DNA from: an uncultured Myxococcales bacterium
GTDB lineage: Bacteria; Myxococcota_A; UBA9042
DNA: 40,569 nt
Reading direction: 5' to 3'
NCBI GenBank assembly: GCA_903955385.1
Contig: CAJBNH010000115.1
Span: 1-40,569 of the forward strand
Shown here: piece after piece, positions 18,796 to 27,686 of the stretch
How positions within the stretch are numbered: the stretch's first letter is position 1
How the letters are laid out: each line of letters starts with the position of its first letter
The notes under the pieces: model-generated
Database searches by the model: none
The model's input: only the letters and a program-made list of their open reading frames with translations
What the model was told of the DNA's origin: nothing
Program-made: the position numbers and the translations under genes

Positions 18796-19389
18796 ATGAG
18801 CGATCTGCACCACCAACCCCGCTCCCGTTTGCCGCACTTGCTGCGGCGCAGTGCGGCGTTTGCGGCGACCGCGGTGCTCGCGCTGACCCTGTTTGGATGC
18901 GCCAAGTCCCCCGCGGACCAGCTGGTAGAGCGCAGCGCCCGGCGAGTCGAAGACGGCATCGCGCTGATGCTGCAGGCCAAGGGGGACGAGTCCAAGCTCG
19001 TGCGTCTGGCCATGCGATACCGCGCCGACCACTACGCCGAGATCGTGCAGCTGCGCAAGGATGGCGACGCGCTGGGGGCCAAGCTGCCCGAAGTCGAACG
19101 GCGTGCGCTGGAACAACAGCTGCAGGCTCGCATCCAACCTTTGCTGGCCAAGCTGCAGGGCGAGTCGATGCGCTTCCCGCGGCCGGCCAAGGCGCTGCTG
19201 TTCCTTCGGCCCATCGTTCAGGTCGTCACACCGCGCCCTCGGCCCGACGGCAAGCTGCCGTGGCTGCCTGAGGTTCCGCCGCTGCCGCCTGAGCTCGGGG
19301 GGACTCCCGTGTTCCCGCCCGGCGAGCCGACGCCCGGCAGCGACCCGCACGGCCACGGTTCCGACGGCCACGAGCACGACCAGCCATGA
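18796..19389 (+). CDS. Small lipoprotein of unknown function, coupled to lnt
   Basis: 197 residues. The signal peptide ends in LTLFGC, a good lipobox with C35; Ala at +2 predicts the outer membrane. The middle is helical and charged (about 40-135, possible coiled coil). The tail is Pro-rich and ends in a His/Asp/Gly cluster (DPHGHGSDGHEHDQP) that could bind metal. No family is recognised. The ATG at 18796 lies just after a strong terminator and has no Shine-Dalgarno sequence; the frame is open upstream through the tRNA but that part is not protein-like. Its stop overlaps the lnt start (ATGA), so the two are translated together; Lnt would acylate this product among others. Confidence 0.72.
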   Translation: MSDLHHQPRSRLPHLLRRSAAFAATAVLALTLFGCAKSPADQLVERSARRVEDGIALMLQAKGDESKLVRLAMRYRADHYAEIVQLRKDGDALGAKLPEVERRALEQQLQARIQPLLAKLQGESMRFPRPAKALLFLRPIVQVVTPRPRPDGKLPWLPEVPPLPPELGGTPVFPPGEPTPGSDPHGHGSDGHEHDQP

Positions 19390-22115
19390 TGCCTTCCGTC
19401 CTCGTCCGCGCCGCCGCCGTCACGCTTGCTGCGACCACCGGCGTCGCGGTGTTTCTGGCCTATCCGGACTGGAACCACCATTATCTCGCATGGTTCGCGT
19501 ATGTACCGCTGCTGATTGCGGCCAGCGGCACCACGCCGCGCCAAGGCTTCTGGTTGGGTCTGCTGGCCGGCACGATCACCAATCTGGGCGGCTTCCACTG
19601 GATCACGGAGATGCTCGGCGAGTTCGGGCACATGTCCGCCCTGCCCGCTTGGGCCATCCTGTCCGTGCAAGCCGTCACACAAGGGCTGTCGGTCGCGATC
19701 GGCCTGTTCGCTTGGCGGTGGCTGGTGGCGCGCGGGGCTCCGGTCGCGGTGTCCGCGTTTCTGTGCCTGTGGCTGGGCGAGGTCGTCACGCCCATGCTGT
19801 TCCCCTGGTTCCTGGGCAACGCGATCACCCCGGAATTGCAGATGATCCAGATCGCCGAGCTCGGGGGGGTACACCTCGTGTCGGCGATGCTCTACGCGGC
19901 GAACGCAGCGCTGACCGAGCCGTTTCTGGCCCTGCTGCAGCGACGGCGCCCGGCGTGGCGCTTCCTGGCCGTCACGGCGGCGGGCGTGGCTCTTGCCGCG
20001 GGCTGGGGTGCCCTGCGCATCCCGCAAGTCGATGCAGCGCAAAAGGCCGCGCCGAAGATGAAGATCGGCATGGTCGAGGGCGACATCGGCATTTGGGAGA
20101 AGGAGGCCCGCTACCTCAGCGGCCCCGCCCGCTCGCAGACGCTTCGCCACAACCTGCTGAAACACCAACAGATGACGCGCAGTCTGGAGGCCAAGGGCGC
20201 CGAACTCGTGGTCTGGCCCGAGAGCGCCTACCAGCCGTTCAGCGACAACCCCGTGCTGCATACCACCGACCACTTCCTGCTGGTCGGGGCTGGCGGCGCA
20301 ATCCTGAGGCACGACGGCACGAAGCTGACGTCGGAGCCGCCGGATCGTCTGGGGCTGCCGCGCGATCTGGGACTGCTGAGCGCCCTTTCCTCGCCGCGTG
20401 GCGACCTGTGGCGGGCCATCGACGGCGGTCATCGTGTCGTGACGGTCACACCGGAAGGCGCATGGCGCGTCGACTTGCCGCAGGACGAAACGGGCGTCGC
20501 CACCGTGTCGCCCAACGTGGACGGAGACGGCAAGCTCGCCCCAGGACTCGTGGTTTCCCGCAGCGGCCGGGTGTGGAAGCTGGACTTCGAAGTGCCGGCC
20601 GCGCCCGTCACCGACAAGGGTGCGCCGGTCCAGGTGCCCGGGCAGGGTGCGCCGCGACCGCAGCTGCTGCCGGTGGCGCACGCGGGCAGTGCGGGACCGG
20701 TCGACGTGACCTCTGCCGCACGCAACTCCTTGGGAACTATCGTGTTGGTCGGTCGCTCTGGCGCCCTGCTGAAGGTCCAAGGCGACCTTCTGGTGCGGAT
20801 GCCTGCGCCAGCGCTGGCCGATCTGTGGAGCGTCTCGGGCGACCCCAGGGACGTGACCTTCCTGGCAGCAGGCGACGGCGGCACCGTCGTGATGGGAGAA
20901 GGCGACCGTTGGTTCGCGCAACGTGTCGGCGTCGAGACGTTCTATGCGACCTGGTTCGGCCCAGACGGCTCCATGTACGTCGCGGGCAAACACGGCGCCT
21001 GGTACACCAGAACCCCGCGTGGCAAATGGCAAACGCCAACTCGCGCGGCCGACGTGGACCTGCTGGCAGGCGCCACCGACGCTGAGGGGCGTGTGCTGCT
21101 GGTTGGCCGCGGCGGACGGGTGTTTCTGACCGACGACAATGGGGTGCCGCGCGAGGTCAACGCCGGCAGCCGAGGCGAGATCACGGCCGCAGTCGGCTTT
21201 CAGGCGCAGCCCGCGTGGGTGCTGCCGCGGAACGTGAAGCGGATCCTGCCAGCCGACCGGCCACTACCCGACGCCGCGCTGACCTTCCCCGCCGACGTTC
21301 AAGCCGACCTGTCGCAAGGGCTGCAGCAATCGTCTTCTCCCATCCGGGGTTTCCATGTGCCGCTGCTGTTCGGCGCGATGACCCAAGGGGGACGTCCGGA
21401 GCACTCCGACTCCACCTGCACCGAGTGCAACTACAACAGCGCCTTGCTGCTGGACGGCAAAGGCAACGTGCTGGGGATGCACGACAAGGCGTTTCTGCTC
21501 ATGTTCGGCGAGTACCTGCCGTTCGGTGAGCGCTTTCCGTGGCTGTACGACCTGTCGCCCGAGACGTCACGCTTCCAACCCGGCACCCGCACGGCACCGC
21601 TGGAGCTGGGCAAGGCGCGCATGGGGATGCTGATCTGTTACGAGGATCTGGTGCCGCGCTATGCCCGCCGCATCGCCGCGCACAACCCCAATGTCTTCGT
21701 AAACCTGACCAATGACGCATGGTTCGGTAAGACGGAGGAGCCCTACCACCACCTCAATCTCGCGCTAATGCGGACGGTGGAGTATCGCCGGTGGCTGCTG
21801 CGGTCGACCAACACAGGCGTCAGCGTCTTCATCGACGCCGTGGGGCGGCGGGTGGCCGAGACGTCGCTCGACGGCGCCGAAACGCTGCTGCAAGACGTGC
21901 CGTTGCTGGAGGACAGGACCGTCTACGCGAGCATGGGCGACTGGCCCCTGCTGGTGCTGGCGGCGTGGCTGTTGCTGCTGTGGGGACGTGCGCTGCGAGG
22001 ACCGGGCCCGGCAGGCAGGGCGAAGAAGACCGCGAAGCCCCGCAAGACCGCGCCGAAGAAGAAGTCGGCGAGTCCAGAGGCTCCCGAGATCATGGAACCG
22101 GCCAAGCTGAAGTAA
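19386..22115 (+). CDS. lnt: Apolipoprotein N-acyltransferase with a beta-propeller-like insertion in the nitrilase domain
   Basis: 909 residues against about 510 in E. coli. The N-terminal region (about 1-212) has the usual set of membrane helices. The nitrilase-like periplasmic domain has the catalytic triad E279 (VVWPESAY), K701 (MHDKAFLLMFGEYLPFGE) and C751 (GMLICYEDLVP). The domain then continues to VNLTNDAWFG and TNTGVS, with a last membrane helix (about 853-870) and a Lys/Pro-rich cytoplasmic tail. Between E279 and K701 lie 422 residues instead of about 68. The extra part (about 290-640, nt 20253-21305) consists of roughly 40-residue units of the form LVGxxGxhh...W (LVGRSGALLKVQGD, AAGDGGTVVMGEGDRW, VAGKHGAWYTRTPRGKW, LVGRGGRVFLTDD), like YCF48/WD-type blades. 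Lnt adds the third acyl chain to lipoproteins; the triad looks intact. The frame is continuous across the insertion. Confidence 0.93.
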   Translation: MMPSVLVRAAAVTLAATTGVAVFLAYPDWNHHYLAWFAYVPLLIAASGTTPRQGFWLGLLAGTITNLGGFHWITEMLGEFGHMSALPAWAILSVQAVTQGLSVAIGLFAWRWLVARGAPVAVSAFLCLWLGEVVTPMLFPWFLGNAITPELQMIQIAELGGVHLVSAMLYAANAALTEPFLALLQRRRPAWRFLAVTAAGVALAAGWGALRIPQVDAAQKAAPKMKIGMVEGDIGIWEKEARYLSGPARSQTLRHNLLKHQQMTRSLEAKGAELVVWPESAYQPFSDNPVLHTTDHFLLVGAGGAILRHDGTKLTSEPPDRLGLPRDLGLLSALSSPRGDLWRAIDGGHRVVTVTPEGAWRVDLPQDETGVATVSPNVDGDGKLAPGLVVSRSGRVWKLDFEVPAAPVTDKGAPVQVPGQGAPRPQLLPVAHAGSAGPVDVTSAARNSLGTIVLVGRSGALLKVQGDLLVRMPAPALADLWSVSGDPRDVTFLAAGDGGTVVMGEGDRWFAQRVGVETFYATWFGPDGSMYVAGKHGAWYTRTPRGKWQTPTRAADVDLLAGATDAEGRVLLVGRGGRVFLTDDNGVPREVNAGSRGEITAAVGFQAQPAWVLPRNVKRILPADRPLPDAALTFPADVQADLSQGLQQSSSPIRGFHVPLLFGAMTQGGRPEHSDSTCTECNYNSALLLDGKGNVLGMHDKAFLLMFGEYLPFGERFPWLYDLSPETSRFQPGTRTAPLELGKARMGMLICYEDLVPRYARRIAAHNPNVFVNLTNDAWFGKTEEPYHHLNLALMRTVEYRRWLLRSTNTGVSVFIDAVGRRVAETSLDGAETLLQDVPLLEDRTVYASMGDWPLLVLAAWLLLLWGRALRGPGPAGRAKKTAKPRKTAPKKKSASPEAPEIMEPAKLK

Positions 22116-22121
22116 GTCGGG

Positions 22122-22289
22122 TCAGCCCGGCGCATCCGTGGACTTGCGGCGCTGCTCGCTCTTGTGAAGTCGCCGCTTGAGTGCGCGCATCCCCATGTAC
22201 TTGCGAACCATTTGCAGGCCGACGACGCCCATGGCGACCGCGCCCAGCCACTGCCCGATGCCCACTCCGTTGCCCATCGCCATCGTCAT
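22122..22289 (-). CDS. Small 55-residue protein with one possible membrane helix
   Basis: Short open frame from ATG 22289 to TGA 22124-22122. The first 30 residues are hydrophobic and Gly/Met-rich (GIGQWLGAVAMGVVGLQMV), and the rest is basic (RALKRRLHKSEQRRKS). This composition is that of a one-pass, N-out small membrane protein. A G-rich stretch precedes the ATG, but there is no clear AGGAG. It fills the gap between the convergent lnt stop and the upstream modular lipoprotein, 75 bases after that gene. No family is recognised and expression is uncertain. Confidence 0.45.
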   Translation of the reverse strand: MTMAMGNGVGIGQWLGAVAMGVVGLQMVRKYMGMRALKRRLHKSEQRRKSTDAPG

Positions 22290-22364
22290 CCCCCCGAAGC
22301 CGTACCTTCTGCCGGCCTCGTGGTGTCAGAGCCCGCGACCCGGGCAAAGGATTCCCGACATCGG

Positions 22365-24776
22365 CTACTTGCGAACCCGCAGCGTGGCCAGCGTGGTGAC
22401 TGTCTTGCCGTCCGGCGGGCTGATCTGCGTGGGCAGGAACTGATTCGCGTTGCCGTTGCCGTCCTTGGACACCAGCGCCGCAAAGAACTGCAGATCGGCG
22501 CCGCCCGCAGGCACTCCATTGGGAAACAGCGTCGCGATCGGGATCGAGGCCTCGATCACCTTGTTGGCGAAGTGCGCCTTGACCGGAAAGGCAAGCCACG
22601 AGAAGTCCTCGAGGTTGCCCAGCCCGCGCCAGCCCGCGCCGGTCGACTGTCCCGCATCGCCGCCGTCGAAGCCCGCCATGCCGATGGTGGCAAACGCGAA
22701 CTCGAAACCGTTGCTGGTGTTCGCGCCCACGAGCAGGTTGCTGATGGCGTCGTCGACCGCGCCGGCTTGGTCCTTCAGCAAGGCCGGGCTCTTGGGACCC
22801 GTGGTCTTCCCCGGATCGACGTCCACGTACAGCACGATGGCGTTGCCGGCCTCACAAACGCCCTGGATCCCGAAGTAGACGTTCTGATCGTCAAAGGCCG
22901 CCTGCAGCGTCGTCAATTCGTTCTTGTCCGCGCCCCAGTCGGTCACGACGGTGCTGGCCCCGGCAAGCGAGGTCGCGTCCCAATCGTTCAGGTTGCCGTC
23001 CAGCTGTGGCGACTCGAACGCCAGCAGCTCCAAGGCTCCGGCCAGCTTCAGCGTGCTCTGGCCCGGGACGACGACCGTGACGTCGGCCCAGCCGACCGGC
23101 AGGCCCGGCACCGTCACCGACAGCCCCTGTCCCGCCACGACCGTCGCGTCGGTGCCCACACCGGATGTCGCCGAGGGGTTCGTCGAGGTAAACGTCACCT
23201 TGTGCCATGGCTTGAGGTTGTCGCCCTTCAGTACGACCATCCCGCCGCCCTTTGCCGGGGCCCAGCCCGGCGTCACGGCGGTCAGCGTCGCGGGGCCGAC
23301 CAGCACGCACTTGCCACCGACGCACTCTTCGGTGTCCTTGCACGCGGGATCGCAGGGAATGGCCTCGCACTTGCCCTTGTTGCACTGAAAGCCATCGCTG
23401 CAGGCCGGCTCGCACGGCAGATCCTGGCACGCGCCCTTGACGCACTGCTGGCCTTCACCACACGCAGGGTCGCACGGCTTGTCTTCGCACGCGCCCTTGA
23501 CGCACTGCTGGCCCTCGCCACACACGGGGTCGCAGACCTTGTCCTCGCACTTGCCGGCGTTGCAGACCTGACCATCGCCACACACCGGGTCGCAAGCGTT
23601 GGGGTCCACGCAGGTGCCGCCCACACAGTTCCACCCTTGGGTGCAGGCGGGGTCGCACGCATTGGGGTCGACGCACTTGCCCTCGACGCACTGCAGGCCA
23701 CCCTCGCACGCCGGCACGCAACCTGCGATGGCCACGCACTTTCCTGAGACGCAGGCCTCGGTCTCCTTGCAGGCCGGGTCGCACGCCGCTCCGCCCGGAA
23801 CGACGATGGCGGTGTTCTCGAACTTGCCCTTGGAGTCCTTGGCGAACAGGACCGCCGCCGACTCCCACGCACCGCCCGCGCCAGTACCGGTCCAGGCCTC
23901 GACACCCTCGGCGTTGGCCTTCATCGCGCCTTTGTACTCCTGACCTTCCTCAGGCAGCGCATCGCCTTGCGTGGCGACGAACATGAACTGCACCTCATCG
24001 CCCGCCGGCAGCCCGCCGTCGTGCTTGCCCAGGTTCAGCAGGTGCACGTAGGTGTAGATGCCATCGTCGGCCACGGCGTCGCCCTTCTGGCCGTCGTCCA
24101 GCAGCTGCACCGGCGTCCACTGGTTCATCGAGCCCTTGAGGTAGAACTTGTGGGTCGCCGGCTTCCACAAGGCGAAATTCGGGTGCAGCGTCTGGGTGTC
24201 CAGCGTGACCTTCATGTCGATGGTGCCGAACTTCTTCAGCGTCTGCCCGGGGGCATCGATCACGCCGGTTGCGCCTGCGGGGACGACCAGCTTGCCGTTC
24301 GGTCCCACCCACATCCAGTTATCGAACTCGTTCAACACACCGTATTCGAAGGTGGTATCCGTCGCCGCCTTGAACTTGACCTGAGTGCTGAAGATGTGGT
24401 CGCCCTTGACCGCACCTTCCTTCTCATGGCCGCCCGCCGAAAGTGGTCCGTCGTCGTACAGCAGCGGATAGGGACCGTCGCTGGGCAGCCACGAGTCCGC
24501 CGGCACGATCTCGTTGGTCGTCTCGTCCCATGCGAACGAGCCAGTCCACTTCATGTCGCCGTCGCCGAACGTCTGGTTGGCCGAGTCGTCGACTTGAAAC
24601 GCCAGCCAGACGCCATCGCCGGGCAACACGGTCTCGCCGGTGGTATCGGTCGCGTCGCTGACGTCGGTCGCGTCGTTCGACGCCGCGTCCTGCGGGTCCT
24701 GTTCGGGAGTGCCGCAGGCGGAGAACGCCAAACAAGTCACGGCAAGGGCAGCGAACCAGCGGTGCGCGTGCAACAT
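22365..24776 (-). CDS. Large modular lipoprotein: beta domains, eight Cys-rich repeats, IPT/TIG and CBM9-like domain
   Basis: 803 residues. Lipobox FSAC with C21, then an Asp/Thr/Ser linker. Two beta modules follow (about 50-165 and 170-310), the second with KFYLKGSMNQW, like carbohydrate-binding E-set domains. Residues 332-490 hold eight Cys repeats of about 20 residues, CDPxCxxxxxCxxGxC. An IPT/TIG-like domain (about 495-590; LTAVTPGWAPAKGGGMVVLKG) leads into a C-terminal domain with LDGNLNDWDATS...VYFGIQG, resembling CBM9/DOMON-type glycan-binding folds. No catalytic site is seen; an outer-membrane surface binding protein is likely. ATG 24776 with AGGAG eight bases upstream. It lies 73 bases after the neighbouring peptidase-like lipoprotein on the same strand. 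Confidence 0.75.
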   Translation of the reverse strand: MLHAHRWFAALAVTCLAFSACGTPEQDPQDAASNDATDVSDATDTTGETVLPGDGVWLAFQVDDSANQTFGDGDMKWTGSFAWDETTNEIVPADSWLPSDGPYPLLYDDGPLSAGGHEKEGAVKGDHIFSTQVKFKAATDTTFEYGVLNEFDNWMWVGPNGKLVVPAGATGVIDAPGQTLKKFGTIDMKVTLDTQTLHPNFALWKPATHKFYLKGSMNQWTPVQLLDDGQKGDAVADDGIYTYVHLLNLGKHDGGLPAGDEVQFMFVATQGDALPEEGQEYKGAMKANAEGVEAWTGTGAGGAWESAAVLFAKDSKGKFENTAIVVPGGAACDPACKETEACVSGKCVAIAGCVPACEGGLQCVEGKCVDPNACDPACTQGWNCVGGTCVDPNACDPVCGDGQVCNAGKCEDKVCDPVCGEGQQCVKGACEDKPCDPACGEGQQCVKGACQDLPCEPACSDGFQCNKGKCEAIPCDPACKDTEECVGGKCVLVGPATLTAVTPGWAPAKGGGMVVLKGDNLKPWHKVTFTSTNPSATSGVGTDATVVAGQGLSVTVPGLPVGWADVTVVVPGQSTLKLAGALELLAFESPQLDGNLNDWDATSLAGASTVVTDWGADKNELTTLQAAFDDQNVYFGIQGVCEAGNAIVLYVDVDPGKTTGPKSPALLKDQAGAVDDAISNLLVGANTSNGFEFAFATIGMAGFDGGDAGQSTGAGWRGLGNLEDFSWLAFPVKAHFANKVIEASIPIATLFPNGVPAGGADLQFFAALVSKDGNGNANQFLPTQISPPDGKTVTTLATLRVRK
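23307..23783 (-). repeat. Tandem coding repeat: eight CDPxC Cys-rich units
   Basis: Eight in-frame units of 60-63 bases encode CDPxCxxxxxCxxGxC. Neighbouring units around 23428-23547 are nearly identical in DNA (GCGCCCTTGACGCACTGC recurs), pointing to recent duplication. These are protein repeats inside a CDS, not a CRISPR array. Confidence 0.85.
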
Positions 24777-24849
24777 GGCAGGGCTCCTGTCGGCGGTCCG
24801 GGAACCGCCAGGGGGGACAACGAGCGAGGGACTCAAGCGTTTCGGGAGG

Positions 24850-27489
24850 TTACTTTACTGTCACGTCGTCGAGCAAGATGGCGGTGTCGAGGATCGAGTC
24901 GCCAATGTCGGTCGCGAAGAACTTCAGCGTCACCTTCTTGCCAGAACCCGCAAGGGTCGACACGTCCTTGCACGAGGTCTGCCACGGCGTCATGAACACG
25001 CCGCCCACATCGAAGCTGACGTCCGCCTTGGTCAGGGTCTTCCACTGCTGTCCGCACTTGCACAGCGGCGACCCCGCCTCGCACGGGTACTTGCCATCGC
25101 AGTCGTAGGGACACAGCGGGTCGATCCAGACGTCGGTCAGCGTGACCTTACCGGTTTCGGCCGTCAGCGTGGCGGTAAAGCGGTCCATGTAGGCGGAACC
25201 GCAGTACTCCAGAAACTCCTCGCTGTAGAACTTCCAGTAGAAACAAAGCTCTTGCGTGGCGGGCGGGACGCAGAACGGCTGCTCCAGCGATCCGCTCTGG
25301 GCGGTAAAGCCAAGCCCCGTCGAGATGATGCCCATGAACTTGCCCTGCACGGGCGTGGTGACACCAAGCCGCGAAATCACCCGACCGTCGCCGATCTGCT
25401 TCCACCCGGTGACCTTGCCCAAGTCCCAGCCAGGATTCATCAATCCGCCCTCGCTGGCGCGCGCCTTGCTGTTGCCGACAAAGCGCATCCGCCCCGGCAA
25501 GGTCGGGTCCTGTGCGGTCGACGAGGCCTGCAGCACGTTCTCGTCCTTCTGCAGCAACCCCTCGAAGAACCCACCGCCCTCGGCAAACGCAAACGCGTTG
25601 GACACGTAGTCTGAGTAGCCGACGACAGCCGCCGCGCCGTTGCCCAGCAGCTGGACGGCCAGCGACCCGTTCCACAGCGACCGGCAAGCGCCCAAATAGA
25701 CGATGGAGGACGGGAAGGGCTCGATGCTATGGCGCTGGATGAACGAGGGCAGGACGCCGTAGGTCTCGTCGCCGATGACGACCCGACCGCGCATGATGTC
25801 GCCTTGGGTGTGGTCGACGCACACGCCGCTGGCGGTCTCTGTCTTGATGCACGTCTCACCGGCGGAACACCCCGACCCCTGCTGGTTGCACGACTTCTTG
25901 CCAGTCGACAGCGCCGAGCACGTGACCGGCTCGCCCGACCAGATGACCTCCTGCGAGCCCAAGTGCTCCCAGCCCAGCACTTGCTTGGCTTGGGTGTCCA
26001 TGCTGCCGAAGTACGCCTCGCCGTGACCGGAGATCGCGATGACGCCGTAGGTCGACATGGCCCGGTAGTACTTCAGCAACGCGCTCGACCCTGAGAGGGC
26101 GTCTACGCTGAACGGCGGGCACTGCTTTTCCTGCAGGACGGTGCCGGCGACCTCAGCCTCGTCTCCCCCTCCCACAACCTTGAATTCTTGGGCAAAGGGC
26201 GCCAGCGTCAGGGCTCGGCGGGTGCCGACGTTGTAGGTCTGCGGTGCTCCGTTGGGCAGACCAGGCTCGCCGGGACCACCGCGGGTGCCGGCCGGTGCCA
26301 GATTCAGAGCGCCGACGCGACCGCTGAGATAGCGCACCCACACGCCGTAGCCTCCACCGCTGGCAGGACCGGCTTCCGCGACGATGGAGCTGCCCTTGAG
26401 CGAGGCAATCGCCTGTGCTTGCGCCTGGACGGGGCCGTCGGCCTGCAACGCCGCAAGATAGGCCGCCTTCACCTGCTTCTGCAGCGACACGATCTGGGTG
26501 CACTCGGTCTGGTCGAACCGCTGGACGACGTCGACCTGTGCGACCGGGGACAGGGCCTCGAACGTCTTGCCCGGCAACGTCACCGTCGCACGGACCCGGA
26601 AGTACATGGTCTTCGGGGCGCTGGGGGACACGTTGAGGCAGTTCGAAAAGACGCTGTCTTTCTGGACGTCATCGCAATTCGTCGAGCTGCCGGAGTCGAC
26701 CAGCTTGGTGTGCTCCTGAACCAGCTTTCCCGCCGCGTCGACCTCAATCAGCTGAATCGTCGCGGGGTTGACGACGCTTGAGCCATCCGGCCCCGGGGAC
26801 GCCGCCGTCAGCCGCATCCGCACCACCAGCTTGGCGGGTTCGTTGACGAACAACAGGTCGGGTGCCACCTCTGGCGGCCCTTCGAACGAGAAGTACGGGT
26901 TGTAGGTCACCCGCACGCTGTCGGTGACGATGGCGGTGCCCTTGGTCGCCGTGACGGTCAGGATGTTGTCCCCCGGTTCCAGCAGGATGATCGGGCTCTG
27001 CCAATACGCACTGGGGGTGATGCTGCCGGTCTGGCCGTTGCTGTTGCTCCACGTCATCGAGTCGGGGCCGCCGTAAACAACGCCGGCGAGCTGCATCGCC
27101 TGTCCCTCGCTCTGCAGCGACTCGCGACCTCCGGGGCCCAGAATCTTGACCAGCAACTCTGCGAAATCATCGGGATTGGTCGTGTCGGTATCGGGGCTGA
27201 CGTCAGAATCCTTCGCCACGTCGGTGTCGGCGATCACGTCCGTTCCCGGCGCGGTGCCATCGGCCTCAGTCGTGTCGTCGATAGCCGAATCTGGTGTGAT
27301 CTCGCTCACCTCCTCAGTGGCACCCGCATCCACCGTCTCGGTGGCGTCACTGGCGACATCGACTGAGGTCTCAGCCCCATCGGCCGCCGCGTCGGTCGTG
27401 CCGTCCTCGCCGCCGGACGAGCTGCAGGCCGCACTGCACAGGACGATCGCAGCCCCGACGGCCAGCCACGTGCTCCACCGCTTCTTCAT
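24850..27489 (-). CDS. Lipoprotein with clan CD (caspase/gingipain-like) cysteine peptidase domain
   Basis: 879 residues. A signal peptide ends in LCSAAC (C22), followed by a linker of about 85 residues rich in Asp, Thr and Ala. A beta region (about 110-325) may be Ig-like. The peptidase-like region has H489 in VIAISGHGEAYFG and C602 in SIVYLGACRSLWNG, matching the hydrophobic-strand-then-HG and GAC dyad of clan CD peptidases (C25, caspase, CHAT). A Cys-rich insert (about 524-557) lies between the two. The C-terminal 170 residues (ending DTAILLDDVTV) resemble a choice-of-anchor beta domain. A surface cysteine peptidase is likely; specificity is unknown. ATG 27489 starts the signal peptide after GGGGGA; the 102 codons upstream are not protein-like. 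Confidence 0.78.
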   Translation of the reverse strand: MKKRWSTWLAVGAAIVLCSAACSSSGGEDGTTDAAADGAETSVDVASDATETVDAGATEEVSEITPDSAIDDTTEADGTAPGTDVIADTDVAKDSDVSPDTDTTNPDDFAELLVKILGPGGRESLQSEGQAMQLAGVVYGGPDSMTWSNSNGQTGSITPSAYWQSPIILLEPGDNILTVTATKGTAIVTDSVRVTYNPYFSFEGPPEVAPDLLFVNEPAKLVVRMRLTAASPGPDGSSVVNPATIQLIEVDAAGKLVQEHTKLVDSGSSTNCDDVQKDSVFSNCLNVSPSAPKTMYFRVRATVTLPGKTFEALSPVAQVDVVQRFDQTECTQIVSLQKQVKAAYLAALQADGPVQAQAQAIASLKGSSIVAEAGPASGGGYGVWVRYLSGRVGALNLAPAGTRGGPGEPGLPNGAPQTYNVGTRRALTLAPFAQEFKVVGGGDEAEVAGTVLQEKQCPPFSVDALSGSSALLKYYRAMSTYGVIAISGHGEAYFGSMDTQAKQVLGWEHLGSQEVIWSGEPVTCSALSTGKKSCNQQGSGCSAGETCIKTETASGVCVDHTQGDIMRGRVVIGDETYGVLPSFIQRHSIEPFPSSIVYLGACRSLWNGSLAVQLLGNGAAAVVGYSDYVSNAFAFAEGGGFFEGLLQKDENVLQASSTAQDPTLPGRMRFVGNSKARASEGGLMNPGWDLGKVTGWKQIGDGRVISRLGVTTPVQGKFMGIISTGLGFTAQSGSLEQPFCVPPATQELCFYWKFYSEEFLEYCGSAYMDRFTATLTAETGKVTLTDVWIDPLCPYDCDGKYPCEAGSPLCKCGQQWKTLTKADVSFDVGGVFMTPWQTSCKDVSTLAGSGKKVTLKFFATDIGDSILDTAILLDDVTVK

Positions 27490-27594
27490 ACGCGTTCCCC
27501 CGGGCAGGCACCCCGGCCCCCCGTCGTCATCCCAAATCCGCTCGTCGCGAGCCGTGCCGATTGTCAGCCGACCCACGCCTGAGGCGAACCCGTA

Positions 27595-27623
27595 AGAATA
27601 CCGACTAGCCCACCATGAAGCAA
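27595..27623 (-). promoter_or_regulatory. Promoter of the clan CD lipoprotein gene
   Basis: TTGCTT (27623-27618), a 17-base spacer and TATTCT (27600-27595) on the minus strand. Predicted start near 27588 gives a leader of about 100 bases. This lies in the 197-base gap after the diacylglycerol-kinase-like gene. Confidence 0.6.
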
Positions 27624-27686
27624 CTGAGGGAACCGCGTCGTGATCGGCCGCTTCGAGACGGTGAACGGCGTTGGTGGCCCCAACGG

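Noticed and set aside
23307-23783. CRISPR-like regular repeats
   Set aside because: The units are contiguous without spacers, in frame, and encode CDPxC Cys repeats of a lipoprotein.
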